NCBI GenBank assembly: GCA_959347315.1
Contig: OY365809.1
Span: 1,740,712-1,804,711 of the forward strand
Origin: Bimastos eiseni
Taxonomy: Eukaryota; Annelida; Clitellata; Crassiclitellata; Lumbricidae
Direction: 5' to 3'
Length of the DNA: 64,000 bases
The position numbers and the translations under genes were made by a program. Below the pieces are notes generated by a model. It made no database searches. It saw nothing but the letters and a program-made list of their open reading frames with translations, and was not told the DNA's origin. Positions 1 to 11,340 of this stretch are shown one piece after another (position 1 is the stretch's first letter; each line of letters begins with the position of its first letter).

Positions 1-164
1 TATTATTTTTAATTTATTATTGCCATTCCAATTGAATTTCCTTTTTTCATCTGTTTTCAGTGATAGACTATAACTATTAGGCTGCTATGTTGCATATGTA
101 AATGACTGCGGTCTGTTTGCCATTTTCTCTCTCAATAAACGGATTTACAAATCGAAGTATGAAC

Positions 165-447
165 CAGTGGCGTCACTGGGGTTGGTGTCACCCAGTGCGG
201 TAAACTCTTGGTGTCACCCCTCTAGACTTTCACCATGGTCTTCTGAGCTCTGAGTCTTATTCATTTAAGCACCAGACGCTCTGCATGGTGGCACCCTGTG
301 TCTGCTCATGTATTTAACAATGAACGGTTATGAAACCCGACTAGACAGAGCTATGTCTGCTTTGTCAAATTTGCAATTTTTTTATTTTGGTGTCACCCCT
401 TGATGGTGTCACCCGGTGCGGCCCGCACCCCCCTAGTGACGCCCCTG
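165..447. mobile_element. non-autonomous hAT-type MITE with 8-bp TSD
   Basis: A 283-bp element has imperfect terminal inverted repeats. The left end reads CAGTGGCGTCACTGGGG and the reverse complement of the right end reads CAGGGGCGTCACTAGGG. It is flanked by a perfect 8-bp direct repeat, GTATGAAC, at 157-164 and 448-455. An 8-bp target duplication with a CAG-starting terminus is characteristic of hAT transposons. There is no coding capacity, so it depends on a transposase elsewhere. Subterminal copies of GGTGTCACCC occur near both ends and could be transposase binding sites (inference). The perfect TSD suggests a fairly young insertion. Confidence 0.85.
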
Positions 448-649
448 GTATGAACGGGCGTCACTTCACCCAATGAAGTAGGGATGACCAATCACTCATC
501 TGACGTCAACGACACCCCATAAATGGCGTCACCAAGGGGGGACTGTCGATCCATTCAGGCCCTTTTTTCCTTCCCGTGTTGTTCCCACTTCTGTTGATTA
601 TCGATATCTGCATTTTGCTCACATGTTCTTCTTTCGGATCAATAAAACA

Positions 650-651
<2 letters not shown>

Positions 652-687
<36 letters not shown>
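652..687. repeat. (TA)n microsatellite
   Basis: Uninterrupted alternating TA of about 36 bp. Apart from this tract, 456-1285 shows nothing I recognise; the open frame on the minus strand at 910-1197 has no family signature. Confidence 0.9.
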
Positions 688-692
<5 letters not shown>

Positions 693-1284
693 TGATGAGC
701 ACTGCGAGAGTAGTCTAAGCACGCAAGAATAGGCCTACGTCGCTATTAATTTTGTCGTTGCTTCAGCTTAGCCTATTTCAAAGTGAAAGAACTCTGTTTT
801 TCAGAAAACAATAGTTCAGACAAGACAAAAGTAATGATGACGACACCGTGACTGCCACCAAACACGTTTAAAAGCGGTGGCAGCCGAATAGCACCGTTAC
901 GATATAGAGTTATGACTGCGAGTCGACAAGCTTCCGCGAATATCTCTTAACGATATCTGTGACGATCGTAAATTTGGGCGCAACCATTCCTGGAAATTGT
1001 CGTCCTGGTATAATAATGGATAATGAAGGCTGTGTGATGTTGCCATAAGATGTTCTTAAGCTGTGGCTCTGTGGTCCGCGGATTAACAGATTTTTCGGAA
1101 GGAGCATAAATATGACGAGGTATGGCCAGCGAGATATCTGGCTTAACTGTGTTCTGACGTTATACGAGATTTCAACACGATTAGGAAAGAAATACACGGC
1201 TTTTGTTGCACATCAGTGACGCAGGACTTTTCATGAGGTGCTCAATCAAAGAATATCTTAGAATACAGCATTAGAGTATCGTAT

Positions 1285-1335
1285 CTTTGATTTATATAGC
1301 GCGTCTCGCAGAATAACTGTTCAGAGGCGCTCTTT
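1285..1335 (-). repeat. dispersed retroposon 3'-end fragment (hairpin tail)
   Basis: On the minus strand this reads GCGCCTCTGAAC, a short loop, then a complementary arm and GCGCTATATAAAT. It is the same terminal module found at the ends of SINE and LINE copies elsewhere in the window, for example near 34700, 38920, 43794 and 54269. Only the last ~50 bp of the parent element is recognisable. Confidence 0.55.
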
Positions 1336-1339
1336 GCAC

Positions 1340-3060
1340 GAAAACCCAGTGGAAAAAGAAACGCCATTAATGTATGGCGAGCGAAAGTAAATGTGGGTTT
1401 GACTATAGACTTACTCTGCTCGATGTCATGGTTTTTTAGCGTCCTTTTAACGGCATGGCTGTTTTATGGCGCCATAGAAATTGCAGTTGTTGTTGCTATT
1501 ATAACCATAACCAGTTCCAAGTGTTTTTATTGATTCGAGAAAAAATCAGATGTGACCTTCTGACATTATTCCATGTTGATACGAGCTCAACGCCTACTGG
1601 GTGGTCAATAGTATAGTCATGCCCGAGTTATCTCGGGCTATGGGGACAGGTTCCACAGCCCGAGTTAACTCTGGCTACATGCTAAAGAGTTAAACCCCAG
1701 ACCTCTCTATTGACGGCCCAGCACGCTATGGCCACTACATCATCGAACATCCCTGCAGGAAAGAATCCAGGAAGGGGCTCGTTGACTCAAATAAAGTTGT
1801 CACATATCCTGGGGTCACACAGAGACCTAACCTGTGACCTATGACTCCCCGAACCCCGTACCACTCTTGCCACTCTCCCTAACCAAATAGAGACGAATTC
1901 ATCCATAATGCATTGATGTTGTTATAATCTTATTACATATTGCATCATACAGTGGGCGTTGATTCCACATTTGGCGTTCTGAGTTTAATCTCAAATTAAT
2001 ACATAATTCCTGAGATAGTTAACTATTATAGTCGAGGAGGCAGTGATAGCTTGGTGTGTCTTCACTGGCTTCTTGTCCACTTTGGCAAATAGCTGTCACG
2101 GATGCCACCGCGTGTAAATTTTCTTGAGAAAGCCTTGAAATACGCGATCGTATGAAGATTCAATAAAGTTTTTTAAACTGCGTGACGGGCGGAAGATATC
2201 TTTCTTCATTTGCGGTTCATTGTTTTATCTTGTGAGCCATTTTTATCAAATCGCTCCAAATGTACTTAGATCTACTTCATTCTGTTTGGAATAAGAGCTC
2301 GTCCTCTTATCTAGATAGAGTAGGAAATCATCATACCATCATACTCTCTCGCCAGCATTTTTGCGTTCATTCTTCCTATTTACATCGCTTACATATATAT
2401 AAATATATATATATATGTTGAAATAATGTTATTATAGTCATGAATTGGCGCTATATAAATTGGTCAAAACAATGACCATTGCCATACCTTGCACGCTTAT
2501 TGTCATGGAAATGATAATATCATTTAATGTAATATATCCTGCGCTGACGCAACCAAGAAACATTACCAATATAATCATTGGTAATGTTTATTGGTTGCCT
2601 CGGCGATTATATTACTGGCTAAATGCTAATAGCGACATCTTCCTGGAAAATACATTTGTCAATGATAGAAACGATTTCATGGGAAAATCCGTGGGCAATG
2701 ACTTGGAATGAATTCATGACAATAAATTTAAGGAGCCATGGTATTGAATGGTTTCTTGTGACTGGCAATGGCTGATGTGTGGTAATGTTCTCAATGCAAA
2801 TGTAATGTTCTATGTCTGGGAAGATTTCTTGGCAAATGCAATTGCTCATGAATGAGAATGTTCTCTTGGAAAATGTAAATGACCATGTTAAGAAACTTCA
2901 AGCGGCAAATGCAATGGACAACGTTTGGGAATGTTGTAAACTGTTCCAGCTGTTTGAAAGCGCCAACCATCAACCATGACGAGCATTTAATCGATCGATT
3001 TAAGATGGGACATAAAACAGCAATGTTGCTTAAAGCGTAACCAAATGGCAGAAAGAGTCC
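1340..3060. other. intergenic, mostly no recognisable feature
   Basis: No gene or transposon body is recognised. A (TA)n stretch lies at 2395-2418. It is followed at 2447-2460 by an isolated GGCGCTATATAAAT terminus of the dispersed retroposon family. Open frames at 2445-2711 and 2619-2849 are short, AT-driven and without family features. Confidence 0.5.
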
Positions 3061-3069
3061 ATGAGAGTA

Positions 3070-3155
3070 ATGATGATGATGATGACGATGACAATGACGA
3101 CGACGACGATGATGATGATGATGGCGATGACGACGACGACGATGAGACCGATGAG
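3070..3155. repeat. (GAT/GAC)n trinucleotide repeat
   Basis: Alternating GATGAT and GACGAC triplets over ~85 bp. The His-rich open frame on the minus strand across it is a by-product of the repeat. Confidence 0.9.
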
Positions 3156-3462
3156 TAGGGTCTCTCCAGACCACATTTTCTTATTCTTAATATTCTAGTC
3201 CCTGAGGTATACTGTATACATCAAGTTGCCTCATGGCAAAATAATAATATTAAAAATTAAAAAATAGTGATTAACATCATAGCAATAAAAATAACCGGTA
3301 GCGGAGTAAATACTAAAAAAACGTAGAAAAGGAGTGATATCGATAACCCCAAGAATGCCGGCAAGACCTGCGCAAGGACAAGTTCAGCATATACGCATGC
3401 GCAAGAGATATAACGAGCGAGATGAACAACCCCCAACCAAATCACAGCAGTCTATTCTCCAG

Positions 3463-3738
3463 TAGACTGGTTCCATAGATAAAGACTGGTTCCTAGATAA
3501 AGATTAGATCCCGAGATAAAGACTGTTTCCTTATACAAAGACTGGTTCCCTACTTGTTTTCTGAATAAAGATTTGTTCCTGAGATAAATACTGTTTCCTA
3601 GATAAAGACTGTTTCCCTGAATATTGATTGGTTCCCCAGATGAAGACTGGTTTCCCAGACGCGGACCTGCTCCCGAGATAAAGACTGGTTCTCTAGATGA
3701 AGACTGGTTCCCGAGATAAAGATTGGACCCCTAGATAA
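3463..3738. repeat. ~20-bp minisatellite, about 13 degenerate copies
   Basis: Tandem degenerate copies of a unit close to AGATAAAGACTGGTTCCC. The core GACTGGTTCC or a one- to two-base variant recurs roughly every 18-24 bp. Unit length drifts, which is typical of an old minisatellite. It lies ~150 bp before the promoter-like block at 3880-3950. Confidence 0.85.
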
Positions 3739-3879
3739 GTGACTGCGTGAACCAGTCGAAATATATCCGCCATGTTGGTCAATGCTCTAATGAAGAGGGA
3801 ATATTGCTTCGTCAATCGTTGACATTATCTCCATTATTATCGCTTATCGATCCACGACCGGCGTATCCTTCCGCCGCTC

Positions 3880-3950
3880 TACAGACTTCCGGTGGTCACG
3901 TGATGACCACTTCCGGTGGCGCGGCCGCGCATGCGCACTGCCGAGGAACA
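3880..3950. promoter_or_regulatory. CpG-rich promoter-like cluster (ETS, E-box, NRF1 motifs)
   Basis: This short CpG-rich block contains two ETS-type sites ACTTCCGG (3885-3892 and 3909-3916), an E-box palindrome TCACGTGA between them (3896-3903) and a perfect NRF1-type palindrome GCGCATGCGC (3927-3936). GTGGTCA and TGACCAC also form an inverted repeat around the E-box. This combination is typical of TATA-less housekeeping promoters in animals. No coding exon could be assigned on either side. The 198-codon open frame across it (3747-4343) has no family features and could simply be open by chance. Confidence 0.45.
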
Positions 3951-4408
3951 CAGCGATTGCCACTTCCCAAGCAAAATCGTCTACAGTACGCTTGCGTGTT
4001 GTTATTATTGCTTCGTATGTATCCGTCTTTATCTCTCTTCCTGTCTTTACGTGTCGTTGGGTGTGTATCTGTGTGTATCGCTCGTGTATGTGTGTTTCGA
4101 TGCGTCTGTATTCGTGAACGCATCGTTGCAAATGTTTATTATATGCGGGGTCTAACTATGATATTAAGGCCATTAATTATCTCCCAACGTGAACCAAGTC
4201 TTCTTCCTTTATATATAATATGTACGTGTTCAGATTCGTTAATGCACGGCCGTGTGCGGCTGTGTGTATGCCTGTATCCTCCTGCGTGGCGCCGTGTGTG
4301 CTGCTCGATGTTTCAGAGATACAGTTTTATCATTGTAATGTAGTTGCAGACGAATCATCAATTTCCGTTAGATGACCGGTGACGATCGACATACTTACTT
4401 TATTGAGG

Positions 4409-4550
4409 CCGTCCACATATTACGTACGCAGCGATAGGGAGGGGTTCAAATTTCGGCCATTTTTGCGTACGGGTGCGTATGGTGGAAAGAGGGGGTTCCA
4501 AAATATGTACGTACGCAAATATAATTGTCTAATTATGACGTCCACAACAC
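4409..4550. mobile_element. MITE-like repeat with GTACGTACGC motifs, copy 1
   Basis: The segment runs from GTCCACATATTACGTACGC to a segment ending ATGACGTCCACAAC. Its right part matches, in inverse orientation, the sequence at 40268-40310 (a GTGGACGTCAT...TTAGACAAT...TTTGC...ACGTAC pattern). A further segment of the same kind (GTACGTACG with G-runs and GTCCACGAAATGTACGC) lies at 4798-4870, so the full element may span about 4409-4870. No ORF of note. Family assignment is uncertain. Confidence 0.5.
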
Positions 4551-4879
4551 TGACTATGAAAATCAGAACTGTAAAGCCAATCACAGACTATATTCCTGCT
4601 TAATAAATTTTATGTATAATAAAAACTGTTTCAAATGCAAGTGTTGTTAGAGTTTTAATTCTTCATAACTGTTGACAAATTTAAGCTGTTAAGTATGATG
4701 CTTAACAAAAAATAAATAGCCTGTGGTAAAATCAATGTCTTATAGATGTCTTTAGCTATTTAACCTTTGCAATATGGGGTGGGGGGTTAGAGCTCAAATG
4801 TACGTACGTATGGGGGGAGGGTCCACGAAATGTACGCGGTGCAACAAAAGGAGGGGGTTCGAAAATCCGTAGCGCACAC

Positions 4880-5415
4880 CCAATGAATTATTAAGTATAT
4901 TGTACATTTTTCTTTATTATGAGTGTGCGTATTTTCTTGCTGTGTAGATTTTTGCGTAGACAGACATGTAATTTTGTGAGTTTGCATATCTTGTACCTGT
5001 CTTGTATTATAGGCTAATTATGACCATGTAACTCAAACTTAGAATGCAGCCCGGATAACCTCTCGTAATCAATAATTTGGCTTAAGTGACCAAACTAACT
5101 TAACTAGTTAATTAATTATTACTAAGTTACATAATAGACAGACAGGTTACAGGAAATGCCGCAAATGTTCATGTAGTTTGCTTATGAATAAAGTAGTATG
5201 CGTCGGGACAGTGTTCCAGGATGCAGGACCACTACAGTAATCTAATTGTGAATTTGCGGGTGTTCATGCGCGCCTATATGGGTCTAATGAAATTGGAAAT
5301 GTCCACGCCAGCGAATGCACGCACGCACGAGACACGAGTGGATTGATGGAGAGGAGGCGTTCATTAAGGGAGTCATTGCGATGCATAGATTTTAATTAGG
5401 ATTACCAATTAATCA
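4880..5415. other. intergenic, no recognisable feature
   Basis: AT-rich sequence without recognisable gene, repeat family or splice-framed coding stretch. One open frame on the minus strand (4787-4987) is composed of low-information codons. Confidence 0.5.
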
Positions 5416-5416
5416 G

Positions 5417-5775
5417 GCAGTGAGAGACAGACAGACAGGTACAGAGACAGAGGGAAGCACAGAGACAGAGAGACACATATAGAGACAGAGACAGGCAGAG
5501 ACAGAGACAGATACAGAGAGACACACAAAGAGAGAGATAGAGCGAGCGAGCGAGAGCGAGCAAGACAGACATACAGACAGACAGATAGAAATAGAGATGG
5601 AGACGAATCCAGAGACAGAAGGAAATAGAGAAACAGAGAGACACATACAAAGATAGAGACAGGCAGAGACAGACACTGTGACAGGGACAAAGGCAAAGAC
5701 AGAGATAGAGAAACAAAGACATAGACAGAGACATAGAGCGACAGAGACGCAGACATGTACAGATACACAGGCTGA
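5417..5775. repeat. (GACAGA)n-type degenerate microsatellite
   Basis: About 360 bp of purine-rich GACAGA/GAGACA repeats interrupted by CACA and GCGAGC. Three overlapping minus-strand frames stay open across it and encode only Ser/Leu/Cys-rich low-complexity peptides, a shadow of the repeat. Confidence 0.85.
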
Positions 5776-5984
5776 GATAGATCGAATTGACTCGATACAT
5801 GAACGATATCGTCCAAGCATGGAGCAATACATGCCTGACAAACGCGGCACTGACGGGGTCGATTGATGCAGATAAGAGACGAGGATTGTTGAGCCTTGTT
5901 TAGCAAGTGAACGAGGAGACAGGGATGACCAGCACAGCCTTCCCCTTCGAAGGAGATGAGGGGCGATTACACATCGAGGCAGAG

Positions 5985-6270
5985 ATATATATATTATCTA
6001 TGACGTAAGCACCACTAACGGATATTGCCATCTATCGACCATCTCCATTTGAATGCTAATGATGCCAATTAATATACATACACATTTACTGGCAGATATA
6101 ATTATATATATATATAAGCTATATACATATACGAAAATATATATAAATAATTATACATATTATATATTATGTATTATTAAATACTATTTGTATTATATAT
6201 AATATTTATAATATATTATAATATTATATATATATATATTATTAACATATATAAAATTAAGCATTAATGT
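5985..6270. repeat. AT-rich low-complexity region
   Basis: TA-dominated sequence with several ATATAT and TATAAT runs. No gene. The flanking stretch 6270-6850 shows nothing recognisable. Confidence 0.7.
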
Positions 6271-6857
6271 TCAGCGTAACATAGTTGGACAAGAAATAGA
6301 AAAGGTGAAAGAATTCTGCTACCTATAGAGAGTATGATCAGGATAGATGGCAAATACCAGAGGGAGGGAGGGAGGATCGAACACGTATTCTAAGTGCTCA
6401 AGATACACGAGCGTTGTTTTATACTAGCCTCACAGCCCCGCTTTGAATGGGATTGAATTAGATCTTATCGGGTGCGATAAGAGATAGATGCACACATTCG
6501 CAGAAAATAGTCTGGATCGCAAGTATTCTATTTGGCCAGATTTCTGAGTTAGGCAGAGTTATGTAGGCCCTAAGTAACAGACCTGATTTGCATGTTGAAA
6601 CAAGCACAACTTGCAGATGTTGCGAATACAAATGGCGGCTGTTATTAGTCGATTGTAGGAAATTCGGAACAAAGAATGACCAATCATTATTATCGATTTT
6701 TAAAGTAAACTGTATATTTGAAATGGACACGTTGAAATCGAAGCATAATACATAGATCTATATACACTGTTTATATGTTATATATATAAATGTATAATAT
6801 CTATTTATATACGCATGTCGCATACAAAATGTCGTTAACCTATACTTGGTCAGTTCG

Positions 6858-7006
6858 CTATTGATGCTGTAGCTTTTCCGCGATGTCTCGTTCCAGCAGA
6901 AGCGATTTCATCTTCCGCTTCCCCGTAGCAATCACTTTTTCGTCCAAATACTCGACGACACGGATCACATCCGCAATTCCCTTTCGTTTCTCATCCAGTT
7001 TAAATT
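6858..7006 (-). CDS. possible terminal coding exon, unknown protein
   Basis: The minus strand is open for about 48 codons and ends in TAG at 6860-6858. The reading has a strongly protein-like, charged composition (motifs such as IADVIRVVEYLDEK and SLLLERDIAEKLQHQ) that suggests an amphipathic helix or coiled coil. It differs from the AT-rich flanks in base composition. An in-frame stop lies just upstream at about 7005, so if real it must start at a splice acceptor or be a decayed fragment. I see no good polypyrimidine tract. No family recognised. Confidence 0.3.
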
Positions 7007-8725
7007 AATGTGTTCGAACCCAGGTAGGACTTGCTGCGATCAGCCAATCACGTTCCTCGTTTACAGGTCACGACTTCCTGCAGATATGAATAAGAAGGAT
7101 TTAGATGCGAATCTCGCCACCGTATTTTAGGTCGGTGTTGTATGGCGTAGCTCATTTTTGACGCACACACACGGATAGGTAAGGTGAATTGAGGTAAGGT
7201 GGGATTGGGTACAGTTTGAAAAGGTATAGGGTAGGTTAGGGTAGAGTGTTAGATAAGAAAGACTGAGATGATGTAGAATTGGGTACGGTTTGCAAAGGCA
7301 GGGGGTAGATATAGACAAAGTGGGCTAGGCCTATCTCAAAGTGAGGAAAGATATAATATAATGCAAGGTTTGGAAATTAAGGGCAGGAAAGGGGACATAA
7401 AGGTAAGTTAAAATGAGGCAAAGTAGGATTTGGAAAGGTTAGGGAAATAGGGTCTGATAGTACTGAGTAAGGTAATATTAAATGAAGCAAGTTACAGGGT
7501 AAGGTAAGTTTAATTAAGAAAGATATGCTAGGAATAAATCGAGGCAACAAAATTTATGGTAACGAACTTGGATATACTGTAAGAGGCGCTATACAGGTTG
7601 GCAAATAAACAGTGAAATACCTTCCAATGCAGTGCAATAAAAAGCAACACAATACGATGCCAGCCTTTGTCTTTGAGAGTGCTTGTCACACAATGGTATG
7701 CAATTATAGAGCATGACACAGAAGTGTCGAATGGGAGGAAGGAATGACCGAACGAAAGCATTTCATCTTGGATGGGAACCGACTCCAAGACACGAGTGCC
7801 ATTTTCATCTGATGCTCAACATCATCAACCTCCGTTCATAGAGACAGCGGACAGAATGCCGGGCATGGCAAAGGCGGATCTATGAACAATCAGTCATAAA
7901 ATAGTCCGTCGTTTGTTGAAACAATTATCCCAACAAATAAATATTTATTTCCGCGTGGCCCAATATCCAAATCTCTTAATAATACTCTGTATAAGGCCTG
8001 TATCACAAAATGCACAATCACTCGATATTTCGAAGCTATTCCGCTGCATTGGATGGTTTTGACATGTAGAGAGAACGCCAGTAACTGTTGGCAGAATTTC
8101 ACAAAATGCACCACAGGTATAGGATTCGAATACTAGATAAAAAAAGACAGACGAAGATAACACAGGATGAATAATACAAAACGAGGACATAACATCACGT
8201 GAACTAAACGCTAAATCCATCAGTGAACTCGACCAATGGCCGATGACGACAGTGATCATTTTGTTCGTACCCATCGCCGTCAAATGGCTGGCGTCAGGAA
8301 CTGGTGTATACGCGCCTGGATACGCCACTGTCTTTGTCACCATCCTCACCAGCTGCAGCAGCCGGGGCATCTGCATAAGCAAACGGCACGACATCTGCAG
8401 CCTTTAAGCCTCAAGGACCTGTACTGTGAGTCGCGATAAGAAAGCAACGTCTCTGTATGGGGGATTGAATGCCACTCTTACCCCGGCAGGCGACGCCTGA
8501 CAGAGGGTCCAAATTTGATTGCATACAATTGGCGTTGGGACACATTAGATCCCAAACGTTCTGGGGTTGATTTCCAGCCTAATAGGAATGAACACTTGTA
8601 CCCATTGACCCTCTTCGTGACATCAGGTCTGATATCTTAGACGGACTGAGTGCGTTAGTACAGGGTCCACTTTCCACATCAATAGTTCCAGGCATCGAAG
8701 ATAACTCAATCAGCCAATGTCAATC

Positions 8726-8796
8726 TGTCAATTAGTCAGTCAGTCAATCAGTCAGTCGGTCAGTCAGTCGGTCGGTCGGTCGGTCGGTCGATCAGT
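8726..8796. repeat. (CAGT)n/(CGGT)n microsatellite
   Basis: Tetranucleotide repeat changing from CAGT to CGGT units. It lies inside the 1.17-kb block present only in copy A of the duplication. Confidence 0.85.
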
Positions 8797-9839
8797 TAAT
8801 TAACATGCAACGTATTTCATTCATTAATCGAATATGAATCTGACAATTTTCATATTCAATCGTCATTCGATCCCCTCAAATCTCTCAGTTCACAGACCCC
8901 AAAGACAGAACAGATCTGATAAATTATTCCATCTATTATTCCAGATTATCCAGATCTTGTCCCCATCCCATCCATATCCTTTGCCCTCCCAATTCCTAAT
9001 CATATGCATTCCAAAAAGGGGACATCGTATTACGATTGCCTCCCATCAGGTGCCATTACAGTTGACTTTCTTCCCCTTCTTGTCCCCTCTCTCTTCTCTT
9101 AGGCGCCCCGTATCCCAACCCCCTCGTTCGATCCTCACAGGCAATGCTATCGACCCCTCAACGTCCCTTCGACAGACACCAGTTGAATGCCGCCCCGTCC
9201 ATTTACGGCGATTCCCTCTCCATGGAATAACTAATGGCCAACACGCGCGAGTACGCTGGTGCTCTGCACCGCGCGACGAATAGCTAATATACAGACTGGT
9301 GACCTGCTACGTGTGCTCCTCGGGCTCGTCATATAATACAAAGCGAACTGGGCAGCCATATTGATTTCGTACGTATTATGGCGATTTCAGTACGACTGAT
9401 AAACCCCGTGGTTAGGATTGTCTGGAGACATTGCACCGACAAAGGGCTTAGTGCAGGAATTATCGTTTGAAATCCGATAGCAGGTATGTTTCCTAGCCGC
9501 TAGGAGCGCTGCACATCTGATAAGGGAATGTTTGGTTGTATGTAAGCAGTAAGTTGAAAGATGTAGGCCCTATGGTATTTCTTGACTTAAATAAAGTGCA
9601 GTTTAGGAATCTCCAAGAAGCGACAATCGTAATCTTAGACTCAGAATAACAACTTAGAGCAAAGTGACTTATTCACGAGCGCTGCATCGCGTTAGAAGGG
9701 TTGTCTAAAGACACCAAGAGAAGAATTAAGTTCGGTTGCCAGAAGAGAGATGGCGATGGAGGAGCTTCAACAACTTTCGTAAATAGCATAACATGATGCA
9801 CTTTTAGCACCACGTAATTCATCATAGCATAGTCAAATA

Positions 9840-10090
9840 TTGCACATGTTTGCATTGCTGCCAATTGCTTAGATCCGCACGCCTGTATCGCTGAGAGTAC
9901 GAGTTCGATCCTCATCCTAGGGGTTTCTGTATATGGACCCTGGACAAGTCATTTGCGCATAGTTGGGGATATTACATATGTTCTAAATATTGAACATATG
10001 TATGTTAAATTAGTTGCCCCTCAATATTACCGCAATTGCGCCATCCATTTCTGGATTTGATAAGGACAATATTAAAATGCAGCTCAGTGA
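9840..10090 (+). mobile_element. SINE-A fragment, degenerate
   Basis: A tRNA-like B-box (GAGTTCGATCC) is followed by the SINE-A body pattern (GACC...GACAAGTC, then GCAATTGCGCCATC, then GGACAATATTAAAATG). It corresponds to the copy at 13035-13495, so insertion preceded the duplication of the surrounding segment. Confidence 0.5.
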
Positions 10091-10569
10091 ACTTTTCTTC
10101 CAGTGGAATCAACTCCATGTTATTAGCACCAAACAATGGAACTCTCAACGCCACTGTCGCTAGATATTTAAGCAGCCGAAAGGGATCTTATTGGACAAGG
10201 TCTGCTTCAGTGCTGGATGGATTGGATGTTTCAAGTGGAAGCCTTGATGGATTGGTAGTAAGCTTTCCATGTCAGCGCACAGTGGCTTCAACTGTTCAAC
10301 ATAGACTAAACACAGCCTGCGAAGCCATTTGAATCCTCTCTTATGTATGCTATATAATGCTCCATAATGATGTAATGTCTTGTAATGTAATGTTGGCTGG
10401 TCATGTCACACTATGTTATGTAACAGTATTTAACTGTACGTGCTGTCGTCTTGTGGCATCTTGCAGCATGTCTTAAAACGCAATCACCGAGATCTCTTAG
10501 GCACAGTGTCTTTGTGATTAAGCAAACTACGTTATAGGCTTTAAAGTATTCTCATACATACATATATGC

Positions 10570-11340
10570 ACGCATGCTTATATGTACATGTATACATACA
10601 TGCATACATGTACATTAGTATAGCCCGAAAATACATTTTTCTGCGCTTTTCATCGAACACCCTCTAATCTTATGTGAATTGGTATAAGAAGTGCGCAGTA
10701 AAAATTTTTTATGTCAATTTGATAACAGGAAGCCTTCTAAAAAAATGCATGGGAAGAGATTTTTGAAAATCTTTTGACATCTTTTAAGACTCATCACGTT
10801 TTACTTATCCAACATTTTGTTTTGAAATTTGCGCAAAACTTTGTTAAAGACAGTTTTCTGTATAATAAACTTGTATGCTTAAGCTGGAAAGAATTTCTAG
10901 TTTTCCATTTTCAACAGAAATCTAAATGTGAAAAACCACATTCCTGTCTGGTCAATTTACCAGCTAGCCGTTAACAAAGCTGAAACTCAACTGATATGAA
11001 CAATTGAACAAAGAAAGTTGGGTCTTACATACCTTAAATCAATATTTACCTTACTTAAAAAGTATCAAAACTCAAATAGCAATGCAATGGTGCCAGGCCC
11101 TCTTATCCAGTGCCCACAACTAAAAGGCTCAAGATATTTGTGAAGCAGGGTAACTGAATAAAATGGTATTGGGAAACAAAAACCAAAGATATAATGGTAT
11201 TATGCTTAAATGGGAAAGCTGGACTGATTAAAAAATTCTGATTAATGAAAGACTGGATTGATGAAAAGAATTATGCTTAAATGGAAGTTGGATAGATGAA
11301 AATAATTATTGCCACCGCAATTCGTTATTTCTTCCATAAA
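10570..11340. other. spacer between the duplicated copies
   Basis: Unique AT-rich sequence separating copies A and B. It includes ATGTAC/CATACA low-complexity runs at 10555-10620. No gene recognised; the open frame at 10774-10974 has no family features. Confidence 0.5.

Larger units (their letters stand above)
7180..10560 (+). repeat. copy A of a ~3 kb tandemly duplicated segment
   Basis: Co-linear blocks match copy B at 11340-14480. They are a GGTAAGG-rich tract (7180-7550 vs 11340-11650), a block at 7620-7830 vs 11706-11990, a nearly identical block at 9030-9190 vs 12030-12190, 9400-9520 vs 12411-12590, 9660-9830 vs 12795-13000, 10020-10330 vs 13170-14065 and 10410-10540 vs 14310-14460. 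Copy A carries about 1.17 kb (7845-9015) that copy B lacks. No convincing gene lies in either copy. The pair could be a local segmental duplication or two insertions of one long non-coding transposon. Confidence 0.75.

Noticed and set aside
3747..4343. 198-codon frame as a gene driven by the promoter-like block
   Set aside because: The frame begins upstream of the promoter motifs and its peptide is rich in Cys/Val/Leu from TGTGTG/CTCTCT-like sequence with no domain.
5402..5906. Three overlapping minus-strand frames of 141-165 codons with many Cys/Leu/Ser residues, at first sight membrane-like
   Set aside because: All derive from the GACAGA microsatellite; composition is fully explained by the repeat.
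8834..9283. 149-codon frame as a candidate gene
   Set aside because: The second half is repeated in copy B (12050-12238) but the first half is not, and the reading has no family features; it is better treated as part of the duplicated repeat.
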